Shown here: positions 44,638 to 52,549 of the stretch, piece by piece
Layout: each line of letters starts with the position of its first letter
Numbering within the stretch: position 1 is the stretch's first letter
Assembly: GCF_004919095.1 (NCBI RefSeq)
Contig: NZ_STGJ01000014.1
Coordinates: 33,721 to 97,720, forward strand
Source of the DNA: Crenobacter intestini
Lineage (GTDB): Bacteria > Pseudomonadota > Gammaproteobacteria > Burkholderiales > Chromobacteriaceae
Length of the DNA: 64,000 bases
Direction: 5' to 3'
Program-made: the position numbers and the translations under genes
The notes under the pieces: generated by a model
Told to the model about the DNA's origin: nothing
What the model saw: the letters and a program-made list of their open reading frames with translations, nothing else
The model's database searches: none

Positions 44638-44666
44638 ATCAATTTCGATTTCGAGAGCGGGCGCAT
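44638..44666 (-). pseudogene. First codons of the disrupted DUF2779 gene
   Basis: On the minus strand ATG 44666 is preceded by AGAGGA and begins MRPLSKSKLI, the typical start of DUF2779 proteins, then stops at the TTGAT where the IS200/IS605 element begins. The piece lies about 40 bp after the stop of the AAA+ gene, so the two genes formed an operon. Confidence 0.75.
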
Positions 44667-44705
44667 GGTTATCCTCTTGTGGGCTGCGTGTGGCCGGGTC
44701 GGCGG

Positions 44706-46796
44706 CTATACAAAGCCGATCGCCTTCTGTGCGTTGTCCTTGAGCGAGCATTCCGCCTCGAGTGCCGTGACCAGCGCCGCTGCAGACGGCAGCGGGTGGA
44801 AGCGGTGCTGGCGCAGTACGGCGGCAAAGTCGCCCGGAGTCAGCTGCGGCAGACGAGCCACGCGGGCCAGTTCAGCCGCTTGCGGCACCGAGAAAGCCAG
44901 TTGCCGGCAATGGCGCTGCAATAGTGCTTGCGCTTGTTCCGGGCGCAGAAAATCAAACTTCACCTTGAGGTCGAAGCGGCGCAATGCCGCCTGGTCCAGG
45001 CCGTGCATCAGGTTGGTGGAGGCGACGAACACGCCGCAGAAGGCCTCCATCTGGGTGAGCATTTCGTTGACCATGCTCACCTCCCAGCTCGCATGGGCGC
45101 TGCGACGATCCTGCAGGAAGCTGTCCACCTCGTCGATCAGCAGCAGCGCCCCTTCCTGCTCGGCCTGCCGGAAAGCCCCCGCGATCTGCTGCTCGCTTTC
45201 CCCCACCCATTTCGACATCAGGTCCGACGCACGCCGAACCAGCAGGGGTACGCCCAGTTGTCCGGCCAACCAGCGCGCGTAGGCGGTCTTGCCGGTACCG
45301 GGCGGCCCATACAGGCAGAGCCGGCCGGCGTGGGTGCCGGCCAGACCGCGGGCGATGGCGGCCAGGTCCGTGTCGGCGTGGATGAAGGCCGGGTCGTAGA
45401 CCTCGGGCAGACGGTTCGGATCATGCCGGCTGATCGGACGGTGTCCTTGTGCCTGCAGCGTATTGCTGATCAGGTGCTCCAGCGCCGCCGCGCTGCCCGC
45501 TTCGCCCAGCGTGTGGCGGATGGCCTGCACCACCGTGCTGGCCCGGGTCACGATGGCCGGTGCCAGGGTGTCGACATCTGCGATGCGGGCGAGGCTGGCG
45601 GCGTCGAGCAAGCCCGCGCATTGCTCCTGCAGGATGCGCTCGCGTTGCCGCCTGGGCGGCACGGGCAGCTCGAACACCATGTCGAAGCGGCGGATGAAGG
45701 CCGGGTCGAGCCCTTCGATATCGTTGGAGAGCCACAAGGTCGGCACCGGGTTATCTTCCAGTATCCGGTTGATCCAGGCCTTGCGCAGCTGGGCCGTGCT
45801 CTTGCGGCCGGAGAGCAGGTTGCCGTCGTTGAAGACATCTTCGGCTTCGTCAAACACGATCAGCGCCTTACGCTGCGCGAAAAAACTCTGCGCGGCACGA
45901 AAGGCGCGCAGCCTGCGCTCGCCGTTGACCGGGTCGCCCTCTTCATCCTCGCTGGCCACCTCGAAAAGTTCACACCCCAATTCGTCGGCCAGCGCGCGGG
46001 CCAGCTGGCTCTTGCCGGTGCCCGGCGCGCCATGCAGGTAGATGTTGACGCCGTGCCTGCCCGTCTCCAGCGCGTGTTCCAAATAGGGTTGCAGCAACTT
46101 GAGCGAGGGGGCGATGTGCCGGAAGTCGCTCAGGGCCAGATGGGCGAGGCCAGCTGCCGACACCGTGCCGCGCAGCAGGTCGATCGGGTCGGCCTCGGAC
46201 GACACCATCAGGTCAGCAAAATCACTAGAGAGCAGGTCCAGCTTGCCGCGCAGGGTGCTTGCGCCGTTGCGGTCGACCGAGACCAGCCCCGACTGGGCCA
46301 GGATGCCGTGTGTGCTCAGGGCCGCACGAACCTCGGTCTCGGGGAGCCCCAGGATGGTCGACAGGACATGCTGTACTTTGGCCGACGACAGTTGGCCCAA
46401 CAGGTCGGCCGCGTCATCGAGCAGCCGCTCGTTGTGCAGGGTGATGACGAATTCCAGGATGCGGCATTCGGTTTCGTCGAGCCCCACCAGTTCGGCGAGT
46501 TGCTCGACGTTTCCGCGCAGGCAGGCAGGTAGTGCGCTTTTGTCGGCCTGTTGCTCAGCTTGCTTGTGCATTCTGCGCAACTCGGTCAGTACGGCTCGCG
46601 GATCGAAGTCCTCTACATCAGCGTCGAGCCAGTGCTCAAGGCCGAGCGTTGTCGCGAGGGCATCGTCTGCCAAACCGCTGGGGGAGAGGAAAGCACGATG
46701 TCCACCCAGCGGCACCAGCATTCTCAGCAGCCAGAGCTGGATGCCCGTGTCGAGGTTGCCAGCATATGTGGTGTTGCGCAGACGACGTCTTGCCAT
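44706..46796 (-). CDS. Tandem AAA+ ATPase
   Basis: The 696-residue protein has two AAA+ modules. Module 1 has Walker A YLHGAPGTGKSQLARALADE (about 249) and Walker B ALIVFDEAEDVFND. Module 2 has LYGPPGTGKTAYARWLAGQL (about 498) and LLLIDEVDSFLQDRRSAHAS. The arginine-finger region LRRFDLKVKFDFLRPEQ follows. The N-terminal 230 residues are helical and specific. Such double-AAA proteins remodel other proteins as hexamers. Here the next gene downstream is the DUF2779 nuclease (now broken), so it probably served that nuclease. Its own gene looks intact. Confidence 0.9.
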   Translation of the reverse strand: MARRRLRNTTYAGNLDTGIQLWLLRMLVPLGGHRAFLSPSGLADDALATTLGLEHWLDADVEDFDPRAVLTELRRMHKQAEQQADKSALPACLRGNVEQLAELVGLDETECRILEFVITLHNERLLDDAADLLGQLSSAKVQHVLSTILGLPETEVRAALSTHGILAQSGLVSVDRNGASTLRGKLDLLSSDFADLMVSSEADPIDLLRGTVSAAGLAHLALSDFRHIAPSLKLLQPYLEHALETGRHGVNIYLHGAPGTGKSQLARALADELGCELFEVASEDEEGDPVNGERRLRAFRAAQSFFAQRKALIVFDEAEDVFNDGNLLSGRKSTAQLRKAWINRILEDNPVPTLWLSNDIEGLDPAFIRRFDMVFELPVPPRRQRERILQEQCAGLLDAASLARIADVDTLAPAIVTRASTVVQAIRHTLGEAGSAAALEHLISNTLQAQGHRPISRHDPNRLPEVYDPAFIHADTDLAAIARGLAGTHAGRLCLYGPPGTGKTAYARWLAGQLGVPLLVRRASDLMSKWVGESEQQIAGAFRQAEQEGALLLIDEVDSFLQDRRSAHASWEVSMVNEMLTQMEAFCGVFVASTNLMHGLDQAALRRFDLKVKFDFLRPEQAQALLQRHCRQLAFSVPQAAELARVARLPQLTPGDFAAVLRQHRFHPLPSAAALVTALEAECSLKDNAQKAIGFV

Positions 46797-47123
46797 GATG
46801 GGTTCTCCGGTGACCAGCCCTTATCATGCGCTTGGCAAGCGACAGCCTGTGTCGCGTTGGGCTTCTGAAGGCTGAACCCGTTTGGGATGCGGGATCGTTC
46901 GCTCCCTGTCGCTGGTGAAGGCATGTGCAACTTTGGCCAGGTGAGATGCCGCTGCAACGAACGGCGCTGTACTTCTTGTCATGCAGGGACGAGGGGGGCG
47001 TGAGCGTTGTGAATCAACATCGCCAAAGGTTGCATAAAGTGCGTAATAGTGAAATACAGGTTGCATATTCGTATCGCATTTGATACAGTGATTTCACTTT
47101 ACCGACCCTTGTAGGTGAAACAA
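46797..47123. other. Divergent intergenic control region
   Basis: 327 bp between the AAA+ start (minus) and the HTH gene (plus) without a credible ORF. The part nearest the HTH gene is richer in A+T and holds a promoter with inverted repeats; the half near the AAA+ gene shows nothing distinct. Confidence 0.5.
47061..47089 (+). promoter_or_regulatory. Promoter with operator-like repeats for HTH gene
   Basis: TTGCAT (47061-47066), 17-bp spacer, TACAGT (47084-47089). The spacer contains the inverted repeat GTATC-N6-GATAC (47071-47086). A wider pair agtgaaat / atttcact (47048-47055 and 47091-47098) frames it. The HTH protein encoded 35 bp downstream may control itself here. Confidence 0.55.
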
Positions 47124-47480
47124 ATGTTGCCCCATCCTCACTCTGATGAATTTCCGGCTGCATTGAGAGCTGCCCGAGAAGCCTCGGGCATGTCACGAGC
47201 AGAATTGGCCCGCAAAGCGGGGATTCACGCGGTCATGCCCCGCCGTTACGAGGAGAGGGATTGCGGCGAGTTCGCAAGGCCCAGCGAGTCGACCTACTTG
47301 GCACTTAACCGGGCACTTGGACTGATGCCAGAGGCTCAGGGCGGTGCAATGCCTTCCGGCGAGCCGGCTCCGCTCACCCTGAAAGAAGCCTCGATCGAAC
47401 AAATTGTTGGCGAGCTTCATCGCCGGGGCGTTCAGGTCTCCCTGACCTTTCCGTGTCGCACGGAAAACCAGGTGCCTTGA
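47124..47480 (+). CDS. XRE-type HTH regulator
   Basis: The 118-residue protein has one HTH_3 domain at about residues 10-60: FPAALRAAREASGMSRAELA then RKAGIHAVMPRRYEERDCGE. The start is ATG 47124 with TAGG at 47112-47115; GTG 47115 is also in frame. The C-terminal 50 residues (LTLKEASIEQIVGELHRRG) are helical and could make dimers. It heads a plus-strand group of three genes facing the AddAB-like pair. Autoregulation is likely given the repeats at its promoter. Confidence 0.78.
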   Translation: MLPHPHSDEFPAALRAAREASGMSRAELARKAGIHAVMPRRYEERDCGEFARPSESTYLALNRALGLMPEAQGGAMPSGEPAPLTLKEASIEQIVGELHRRGVQVSLTFPCRTENQVP

Positions 47481-47606
47481 GTGTGGCGAGGGCATCCCGT
47501 GGCGGTGATCTGCAGGATGCTTTCTGCAAGTTGTGCTGAGGCTACGTCCATCGCGAAATGCGCCGGGTTTGCGCTCGGCCGGATACGTATCAAGAGGAGT
47601 TGGCAG

Positions 47607-48500
47607 ATGAAACAGACCGTTTTTTTGCAGCAGAGCGTTGAGTTCACGGATTGGCTGGCGCGTATCCTGACCGGCCAGCACAAACTGGATTTCCCGCACC
47701 AGGGCGGCGTCTACCACAGTTTGCAGGAGGCATTGGCAGCCTACGCCTGGCCGAACAAGCGCACCGACATTCCGACACCCGAAGGCTTGATCAGCCTGCC
47801 GGCCAATGCAGACTTTGCTGCCAACGAAGCGGTGCTGGACAAGCTGGAGAATGGGCTGCACACCGCACTCGCAGCAGGGAATCAGGATCTGTTGGCGGAC
47901 TGGATGCGGGCGGTGTTCATTTGGGGCGGCGTGTATACCCGCACGGCCGGCGGCAAGGGGAATGCAGGCTGGCTGGACACCATGCGGCCGCAGCTGACGG
48001 TGTACCTGGGTAAAGCCCTGCAGGCACTTGGCGCAGCCGACGATGAGTCGATTTGCCGCCTGGACCACTTGCGCTCGAATGCGGGAACCACCAAGGTGCA
48101 TTCCCTGCTGCTGCCGGACTTCGTGATCTACGACAGCCGGGTTGCCGCTGCACTCGCCTGGCTGGTTTGGCGCTGGAGCCAGGAGCAAGGCTACGCGATG
48201 CCTGAGGCGTTGCGCTTTGCCTGCATGGCCCCGAAAAGCAGGAAACTGTGCCGTACGCCGGATTCGCGTCAGATGCCATATTTCGCGGCTTCCGGCGCGG
48301 TTCGCCAGCACCACAAGCATGCCCAGTGGAACTTGCGTGCCAACTGGCTGGTGGCCGAGGTGCTCGCCAAAGCGAAAAGGCAACGCCCCGGTTTTTCCTG
48401 GCGTTCCCGCGAACTGGAAGCCGCCTTGTTTGTGATGGGGTACGACCTGACTGCGGCGCTCAAGCGGCAACCTGCTGCGCCGCTGTGTGAAGTCGCCTGA
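47607..48500 (+). CDS. Hypothetical protein, 297 residues
   Basis: Start ATG 47607 has AAGAGGAG (47592-47599) upstream; the open frame extends further 5' but has no better start. Not recognised. The block RLDHLRSNAGTTKVHSLLLP then DFVIYDSRVAAALAWLVWRW recalls a motif found in proteins with a helix-hairpin-helix, glycosylase-like region (x-KVxHFxxPxxFxIYDSRVxxAL), so a DNA-binding role is possible. QQSVEFTDWLARILTG opens the protein. Basic residues are frequent in the C-terminal third (AKAKRQRPGFSWRSRELEAA). It lies 126 bp after the HTH gene and 22 bp before the next small gene. Confidence 0.65.
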   Translation: MKQTVFLQQSVEFTDWLARILTGQHKLDFPHQGGVYHSLQEALAAYAWPNKRTDIPTPEGLISLPANADFAANEAVLDKLENGLHTALAAGNQDLLADWMRAVFIWGGVYTRTAGGKGNAGWLDTMRPQLTVYLGKALQALGAADDESICRLDHLRSNAGTTKVHSLLLPDFVIYDSRVAAALAWLVWRWSQEQGYAMPEALRFACMAPKSRKLCRTPDSRQMPYFAASGAVRQHHKHAQWNLRANWLVAEVLAKAKRQRPGFSWRSRELEAALFVMGYDLTAALKRQPAAPLCEVA

Positions 48501-48522
48501 GTCGGAAGAGTGGAAGTCGCCC

Positions 48523-48813
48523 ATGTCCAGAATTCTCGCGCAAACCATCGCCGCCGATCTGTACGAGATCGATCCGTTCTTTCTGAACGTAGGCTGCAAT
48601 CCGGACGAGTACCTGCCCGAGGCGCAAGGTATCGTCGAAAGGATCGCTGAAGTCACAGACCAAGCAACAGCACGCGCGCTGATCGTTGAGGTTTTCGTCG
48701 AGTGGTTCGGCGATGATGCACTCAGCCGCGTCTCGGCTGAGCGCTACGACGAAGCTGCACGGCGCCTTTTTAACTTGCTGCACAGCATGCCACCGGTTGG
48801 CAGACAGAGCTAA
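48523..48813 (+). CDS. Small hypothetical protein, 96 residues
   Basis: Acidic 96-residue protein starting at ATG 48523 (GGAAG at 48513-48517). It reads LYEIDPFFLNVGCNPDEYLP and continues as two or three helices. The DP-x(n)-DEY pattern recalls a loose group of small bacterial proteins sometimes compared with DUF1871, of unknown function. It ends 23 bp before the convergent gene. Confidence 0.6.
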   Translation: MSRILAQTIAADLYEIDPFFLNVGCNPDEYLPEAQGIVERIAEVTDQATARALIVEVFVEWFGDDALSRVSAERYDEAARRLFNLLHSMPPVGRQS

Positions 48814-48836
48814 TCAGCCGACCAAGGGTGGGCCGC

Positions 48837-49277
48837 CTAACGTTCGTCTGCCCATTCCTGATCGCTCCACAGCAGGACTGGGTAGGCCTTGCCCCCCTTT
48901 GTTGCGACTGTGCGGACGAGATCCGGCAGACCTGCCGCCTTGATCTTTATGGTCAATTGGATGAGGTAGTCCGAGTCTAGAAAGCTGTCGTAACGGTCGA
49001 CCCACACCTGCTCTCCTGGTTGCACGTTGCGGTAAAACAGTGGCCGGCCACCCCCGCAGGCAACTGCTTCCTCGCCGACAGTCAACACAGCTCCGCCCTC
49101 TATCTCTACATTTGTCAGCATCACGTTGCTGTGATTGGCCAGATAAATGCCATGCACAAACGGATCGTCGCTCGCTTCTTCTGCGAGAAACAGCCATGCC
49201 CGTAGTGACTTGTCGCTGCGGGTATGACGATAGTTGTCCGCGTCAGTGGCGGGCATTCTGTCGGGCAGGGGGGGCAT
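48837..49277 (-). CDS. Hypothetical protein, 146 residues
   Basis: I chose ATG at 49277 because AAGGAAG lies five bases upstream on the minus strand. The protein looks like a beta-sandwich: WLFLAEEASDDPFVHGIYLA, NHSNVMLTNVEIEGGAVLTV, then VDRYDSFLDSDYLIQLTIKI. No enzyme motif is visible. It follows the AddA-like gene on the same strand after about 86 bp and may belong to that unit. Family not recognised. Confidence 0.6.
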   Translation of the reverse strand: MPPLPDRMPATDADNYRHTRSDKSLRAWLFLAEEASDDPFVHGIYLANHSNVMLTNVEIEGGAVLTVGEEAVACGGGRPLFYRNVQPGEQVWVDRYDSFLDSDYLIQLTIKIKAAGLPDLVRTVATKGGKAYPVLLWSDQEWADER

Positions 49278-49363
49278 CTGCTTCCTTTCAAGAGGACTTG
49301 GCATCAGTTCGACAGTAATCGCTTACTGTCGAACGACCTATGGGTAATGGAATGGCGAATTTG

Positions 49364-52300
49364 TCAGACGGTTTGAGATACTTGCTGACCGATTTGCAGC
49401 ATCCGCCCGCTACTCACCGCAAAAATCCACTTCTCGGTGACTGCCCGGCCGCTGGCGCGCTCGATCGCGTCCTGATAGGCCGCCAACTGACCGCCATAGG
49501 CCGCAGCCAGCTCGGCGTCGGTCTGCTTGCGGTTGGCGGAAAGTTTGTGGTCGATCAGGATGTAGCCCTCTGCCGTGTCCAGCAGCATGTCGATCCGGCC
49601 GCCGCAGATCTGCCCGTTGGCCAGCGGTGCCGACACCGGTATTTCGGTCAGCACGCGCGCACCCGGCGCATGGCTTTCGATCCAGCTTTGGAGGGCGCCG
49701 ATCTGCCGGGCCAGCGTCTCCGGTTGCACATGCTGGCGGACGTGGAAGCGTTCGAGGAGCGCCTCGATCTCGGTGAACGCAAGCATGCCGCCACCGGGCG
49801 TGAAGCTTGCCGCGAGGCAGGCGTGGATGGCGGTACCCAGTTGCGCCCAGTCCGGCTCGCCCGATACAGCGAACGGGTCGGCGATCTTTTCGTGGGCAAG
49901 GACGCAAGCCCCCTCGATACGTTCTGCGGAGGGTGCGACCCACAACGGCAACCGTACCTGTTCCGCAGCGTTTGAGAACCAGTGGAGGGTTTGCTCTGCC
50001 TGCTCGCTCGCCTGCAAGGGCTGCAATGTGGCATCGACGCGCAGGTGGCAGGTAGCAAGCTGGCCACCTTCAGGCAAGGCCAGCATGCCTTCTTGCCTTG
50101 CGCCGGCTAAGGTTTCCTGCCCCGCATCGCCAAGCCACGGCGCGGACAGGGTGTCCAGCCATGGCTCCTGCTTGGCTTTCGCCTTGCGGGCAAAAATCAA
50201 CCGGTCGCGGGCACGGGTCATGCTCACATAAAGCAGGCGTTGTGCTTCGGAAACGGCGGCCTGCCGGTACTGTGCCGCGATCGGCGAAGCAGCGATCTCG
50301 TCGAACAAGGCCAGGCCGGTTTGCTGTTTGCCAAACGGCCACGGCCAGTAGCGGATGAAGCGGTTGGCAAGCGGTTCGAGTGCGTTGACGGCGCTCTCAC
50401 TGACAGCACTGATGCCCCACAGCCGGTCACGCAATGCATGGTCGAGATCCGCCAGGATGACGACCGGCCACTCGAGCCCCTTGGCGCCGTGATGGGTCAG
50501 GATACGCACCGCGTTCAGCGCAGGCTCGGCCAGTGGGTCCTCTTCATTGCCAGCCTGTTCCGCCAGCCACAGCAGCAGGCCAGAGATGCTCGCCGGTTGG
50601 CGGTTGCCCTCGCACTGCTGCTCGTAACACGCTGCCATCTCAAGCAGGGCGTCCAGGTTGGCGATGCGCGTCTGGCTTCGCTGCGGGTCTGCTTGCCAGC
50701 CCAGCACTTTTTCCGGCAGCTCGCACACTGTAATGATCCGCCGCATTGCCTCGGCGGGTGTCAGCAGCGGCCGCTCGGCGCGCAAGGCGGCAATGCGGGC
50801 AAGTAGCGGGTGGGCGTCTTCCCCGGTTTCCCGCCAGGAATGGCTGTCCTGTTGCGATGCGACCGTTTGCAGGCGCTCGGGCAACCACGCCTCGATATCG
50901 CAGCTATCCGCAAGCGCGATGATTTCGGCGCTGGCCAGGGTGTCACCGGCATCGTTCAGACGGCGCAAGCCGGCGAGCGCGAGTTTGGCCTCCGCGGTGC
51001 GCAACAAGCCAGGCTGCGCAGTGGAGACCGGTACGCCCAGGGCCGTCAATTGCGCTGCCAGTTGGGTGACGGCATGGTTCGTGTAACAGAGGATGGCCAC
51101 GTCCTTCGGCTCAAGCGGGCGTGTTTGCGGACCCTGGCCTTGTGCCACCGCAGGCTTCTCCTGCAGCAACTGCTGCACCGCGCCGGCGAGCGACAGGGCG
51201 ATCGACTCGGCATTGCGCCCCTCAAGGAACCAGTTGCCGAAGGCAGGTTCGCCAGCCAGTTCCGGCCGCTTCGGGTTCAGCTGGATCTCGTCGGCAGCCA
51301 TCATCCCGCTGAACAGTGGCGTGAAGGCTGCGTTGACCAGTTGGACCAGCGCTGGCCGGGAGCGCCAGGAGTCGGAGAGGATGGTCTTCTCGCCCCCCAA
51401 TGCGTGGAGCGCTTTGAGTACACCCTCCATCAGGGCGGTGTCACTGCCGCGGAAGCCGTAGATCGCCTGCTTGATGTCGCCGACCCAGTAGGTTTGGCGG
51501 GCAAGACCGGCCAACTTGATGAAAATGGCCAACTGCAGGGGGCTGGTATCCTGGAATTCGTCGACCAGCAAGAGTTCGATCTCTTCGCGCAGGACGTCAC
51601 TGACTACCGGGTTGTCCAGCAAGCCCAGCAGCAAGTGCTCCTGGTCGGTAAAATCCACCACTCCGAGCGTGCGTTTGCGCTGCTGATAGACGTCGAGTGC
51701 CGCGCCGGCCATGGCAAAGATCCGCAGCAGATAGTCGCGCAGGTCCTGATGCAGCCTTGGGTGGGCTGCGCACTCGGCGGCGATGGCCTGCACCTGCTCG
51801 ACCAGCGGTGCCAGCGATTTTTCCGGGACACACTCCTTGCCAAGCCTGACCCAGGCCGCCCAAGGCAACTGGCCGTTGTGCAGGTCGCGCTCAAACGACT
51901 CGAGGGCGCTGATGGCATCGCGCGTCTTTTTGACGGTACTGCCTTCTGCGGCACGGCTCAGCTCCGGCAAGGCTTCGGCCAGCGCCCGGCGCATCGCCGC
52001 ATCCATGTCCCGCTTGGCCGGTGCCGGGAAGTGGGCCAACAGGTCGTCAGCGTTGCGCTTGGCAAAGTCCTCGAAGGCCGCGGGAGAGAGGTTGTTGGCC
52101 CGCGCCTGATCGATCAGCAAGCGGATCTCGGCGGGCCAGTCTTCGATGCCGAGCCGGTGCGCCAGGCGGGAGAGCTCGGCCACTTCGTCGCCACTTTGTG
52201 CGGCATCAATCGACACGCGAATCAGCTGGCGGCTTTGCGCTTCCTCGATGACCTGCTGTTGCGGCGGCAGGCCAGCCTCGAAGGCGAAGCGCTCGAGCAG

Positions 52301-52549
52301 TTCGCCACACACGCTGTTGATGGTGCCGATGCGTGCCTGCCCCATGGCATTGGCCAGCGTGAACGCCTTCTCTGACAGCAAGTGCTGGCGCACCCGTTCA
52401 CGCAGCTCGCTGGCGGCCTTGCGGGTGAAGGTCGTGACCAGCACACCGGCAGGATGCACAGACCCTGTCTGCAGTAACTCGCCCAGGGTATGGGTCAGGG
52501 TGTGGGTTTTGCCGCTGCCGGCTCCTGCACTAATAAACGTCAGATTCAT
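49364..52549 (-). CDS. AddA/RecB-type helicase-nuclease
   Basis: The 1061-residue protein combines a UvrD-like SF1 helicase with a C-terminal nuclease. Walker A FISAGAGSGKTHTLTHTLGE (about 6-15), motif Ia LVTTFTRKAASELRERV, Walker B ELLLVDEFQDTSPLQLAIF (about 331), motif III YWVGDIKQAIYGFRGSD, and ILTHHGAKGLEWPVVILADL (about 695). The nuclease core is GGRIDMLLDTAEGYILIDHK then AAYGGQLAAYQDAI (about 985-1035). The start overlaps the stop of the AddB-like gene by one base (TGATG). AddAB-like pairs resect DNA ends; this extra copy in an island may be a defence device. It is shorter than typical AddA (about 1200). Confidence 0.88.
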   Translation of the reverse strand: MNLTFISAGAGSGKTHTLTHTLGELLQTGSVHPAGVLVTTFTRKAASELRERVRQHLLSEKAFTLANAMGQARIGTINSVCGELLERFAFEAGLPPQQQVIEEAQSRQLIRVSIDAAQSGDEVAELSRLAHRLGIEDWPAEIRLLIDQARANNLSPAAFEDFAKRNADDLLAHFPAPAKRDMDAAMRRALAEALPELSRAAEGSTVKKTRDAISALESFERDLHNGQLPWAAWVRLGKECVPEKSLAPLVEQVQAIAAECAAHPRLHQDLRDYLLRIFAMAGAALDVYQQRKRTLGVVDFTDQEHLLLGLLDNPVVSDVLREEIELLLVDEFQDTSPLQLAIFIKLAGLARQTYWVGDIKQAIYGFRGSDTALMEGVLKALHALGGEKTILSDSWRSRPALVQLVNAAFTPLFSGMMAADEIQLNPKRPELAGEPAFGNWFLEGRNAESIALSLAGAVQQLLQEKPAVAQGQGPQTRPLEPKDVAILCYTNHAVTQLAAQLTALGVPVSTAQPGLLRTAEAKLALAGLRRLNDAGDTLASAEIIALADSCDIEAWLPERLQTVASQQDSHSWRETGEDAHPLLARIAALRAERPLLTPAEAMRRIITVCELPEKVLGWQADPQRSQTRIANLDALLEMAACYEQQCEGNRQPASISGLLLWLAEQAGNEEDPLAEPALNAVRILTHHGAKGLEWPVVILADLDHALRDRLWGISAVSESAVNALEPLANRFIRYWPWPFGKQQTGLALFDEIAASPIAAQYRQAAVSEAQRLLYVSMTRARDRLIFARKAKAKQEPWLDTLSAPWLGDAGQETLAGARQEGMLALPEGGQLATCHLRVDATLQPLQASEQAEQTLHWFSNAAEQVRLPLWVAPSAERIEGACVLAHEKIADPFAVSGEPDWAQLGTAIHACLAASFTPGGGMLAFTEIEALLERFHVRQHVQPETLARQIGALQSWIESHAPGARVLTEIPVSAPLANGQICGGRIDMLLDTAEGYILIDHKLSANRKQTDAELAAAYGGQLAAYQDAIERASGRAVTEKWIFAVSSGRMLQIGQQVSQTV

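Noticed and set aside
44928..46532. 534-codon plus frame inside the AAA+ gene
   Set aside because: Antisense of both Walker sites on the minus strand.
50810..52375. 521-codon plus frame inside the AddA-like gene
   Set aside because: Antisense of strong helicase motifs; no start signal.
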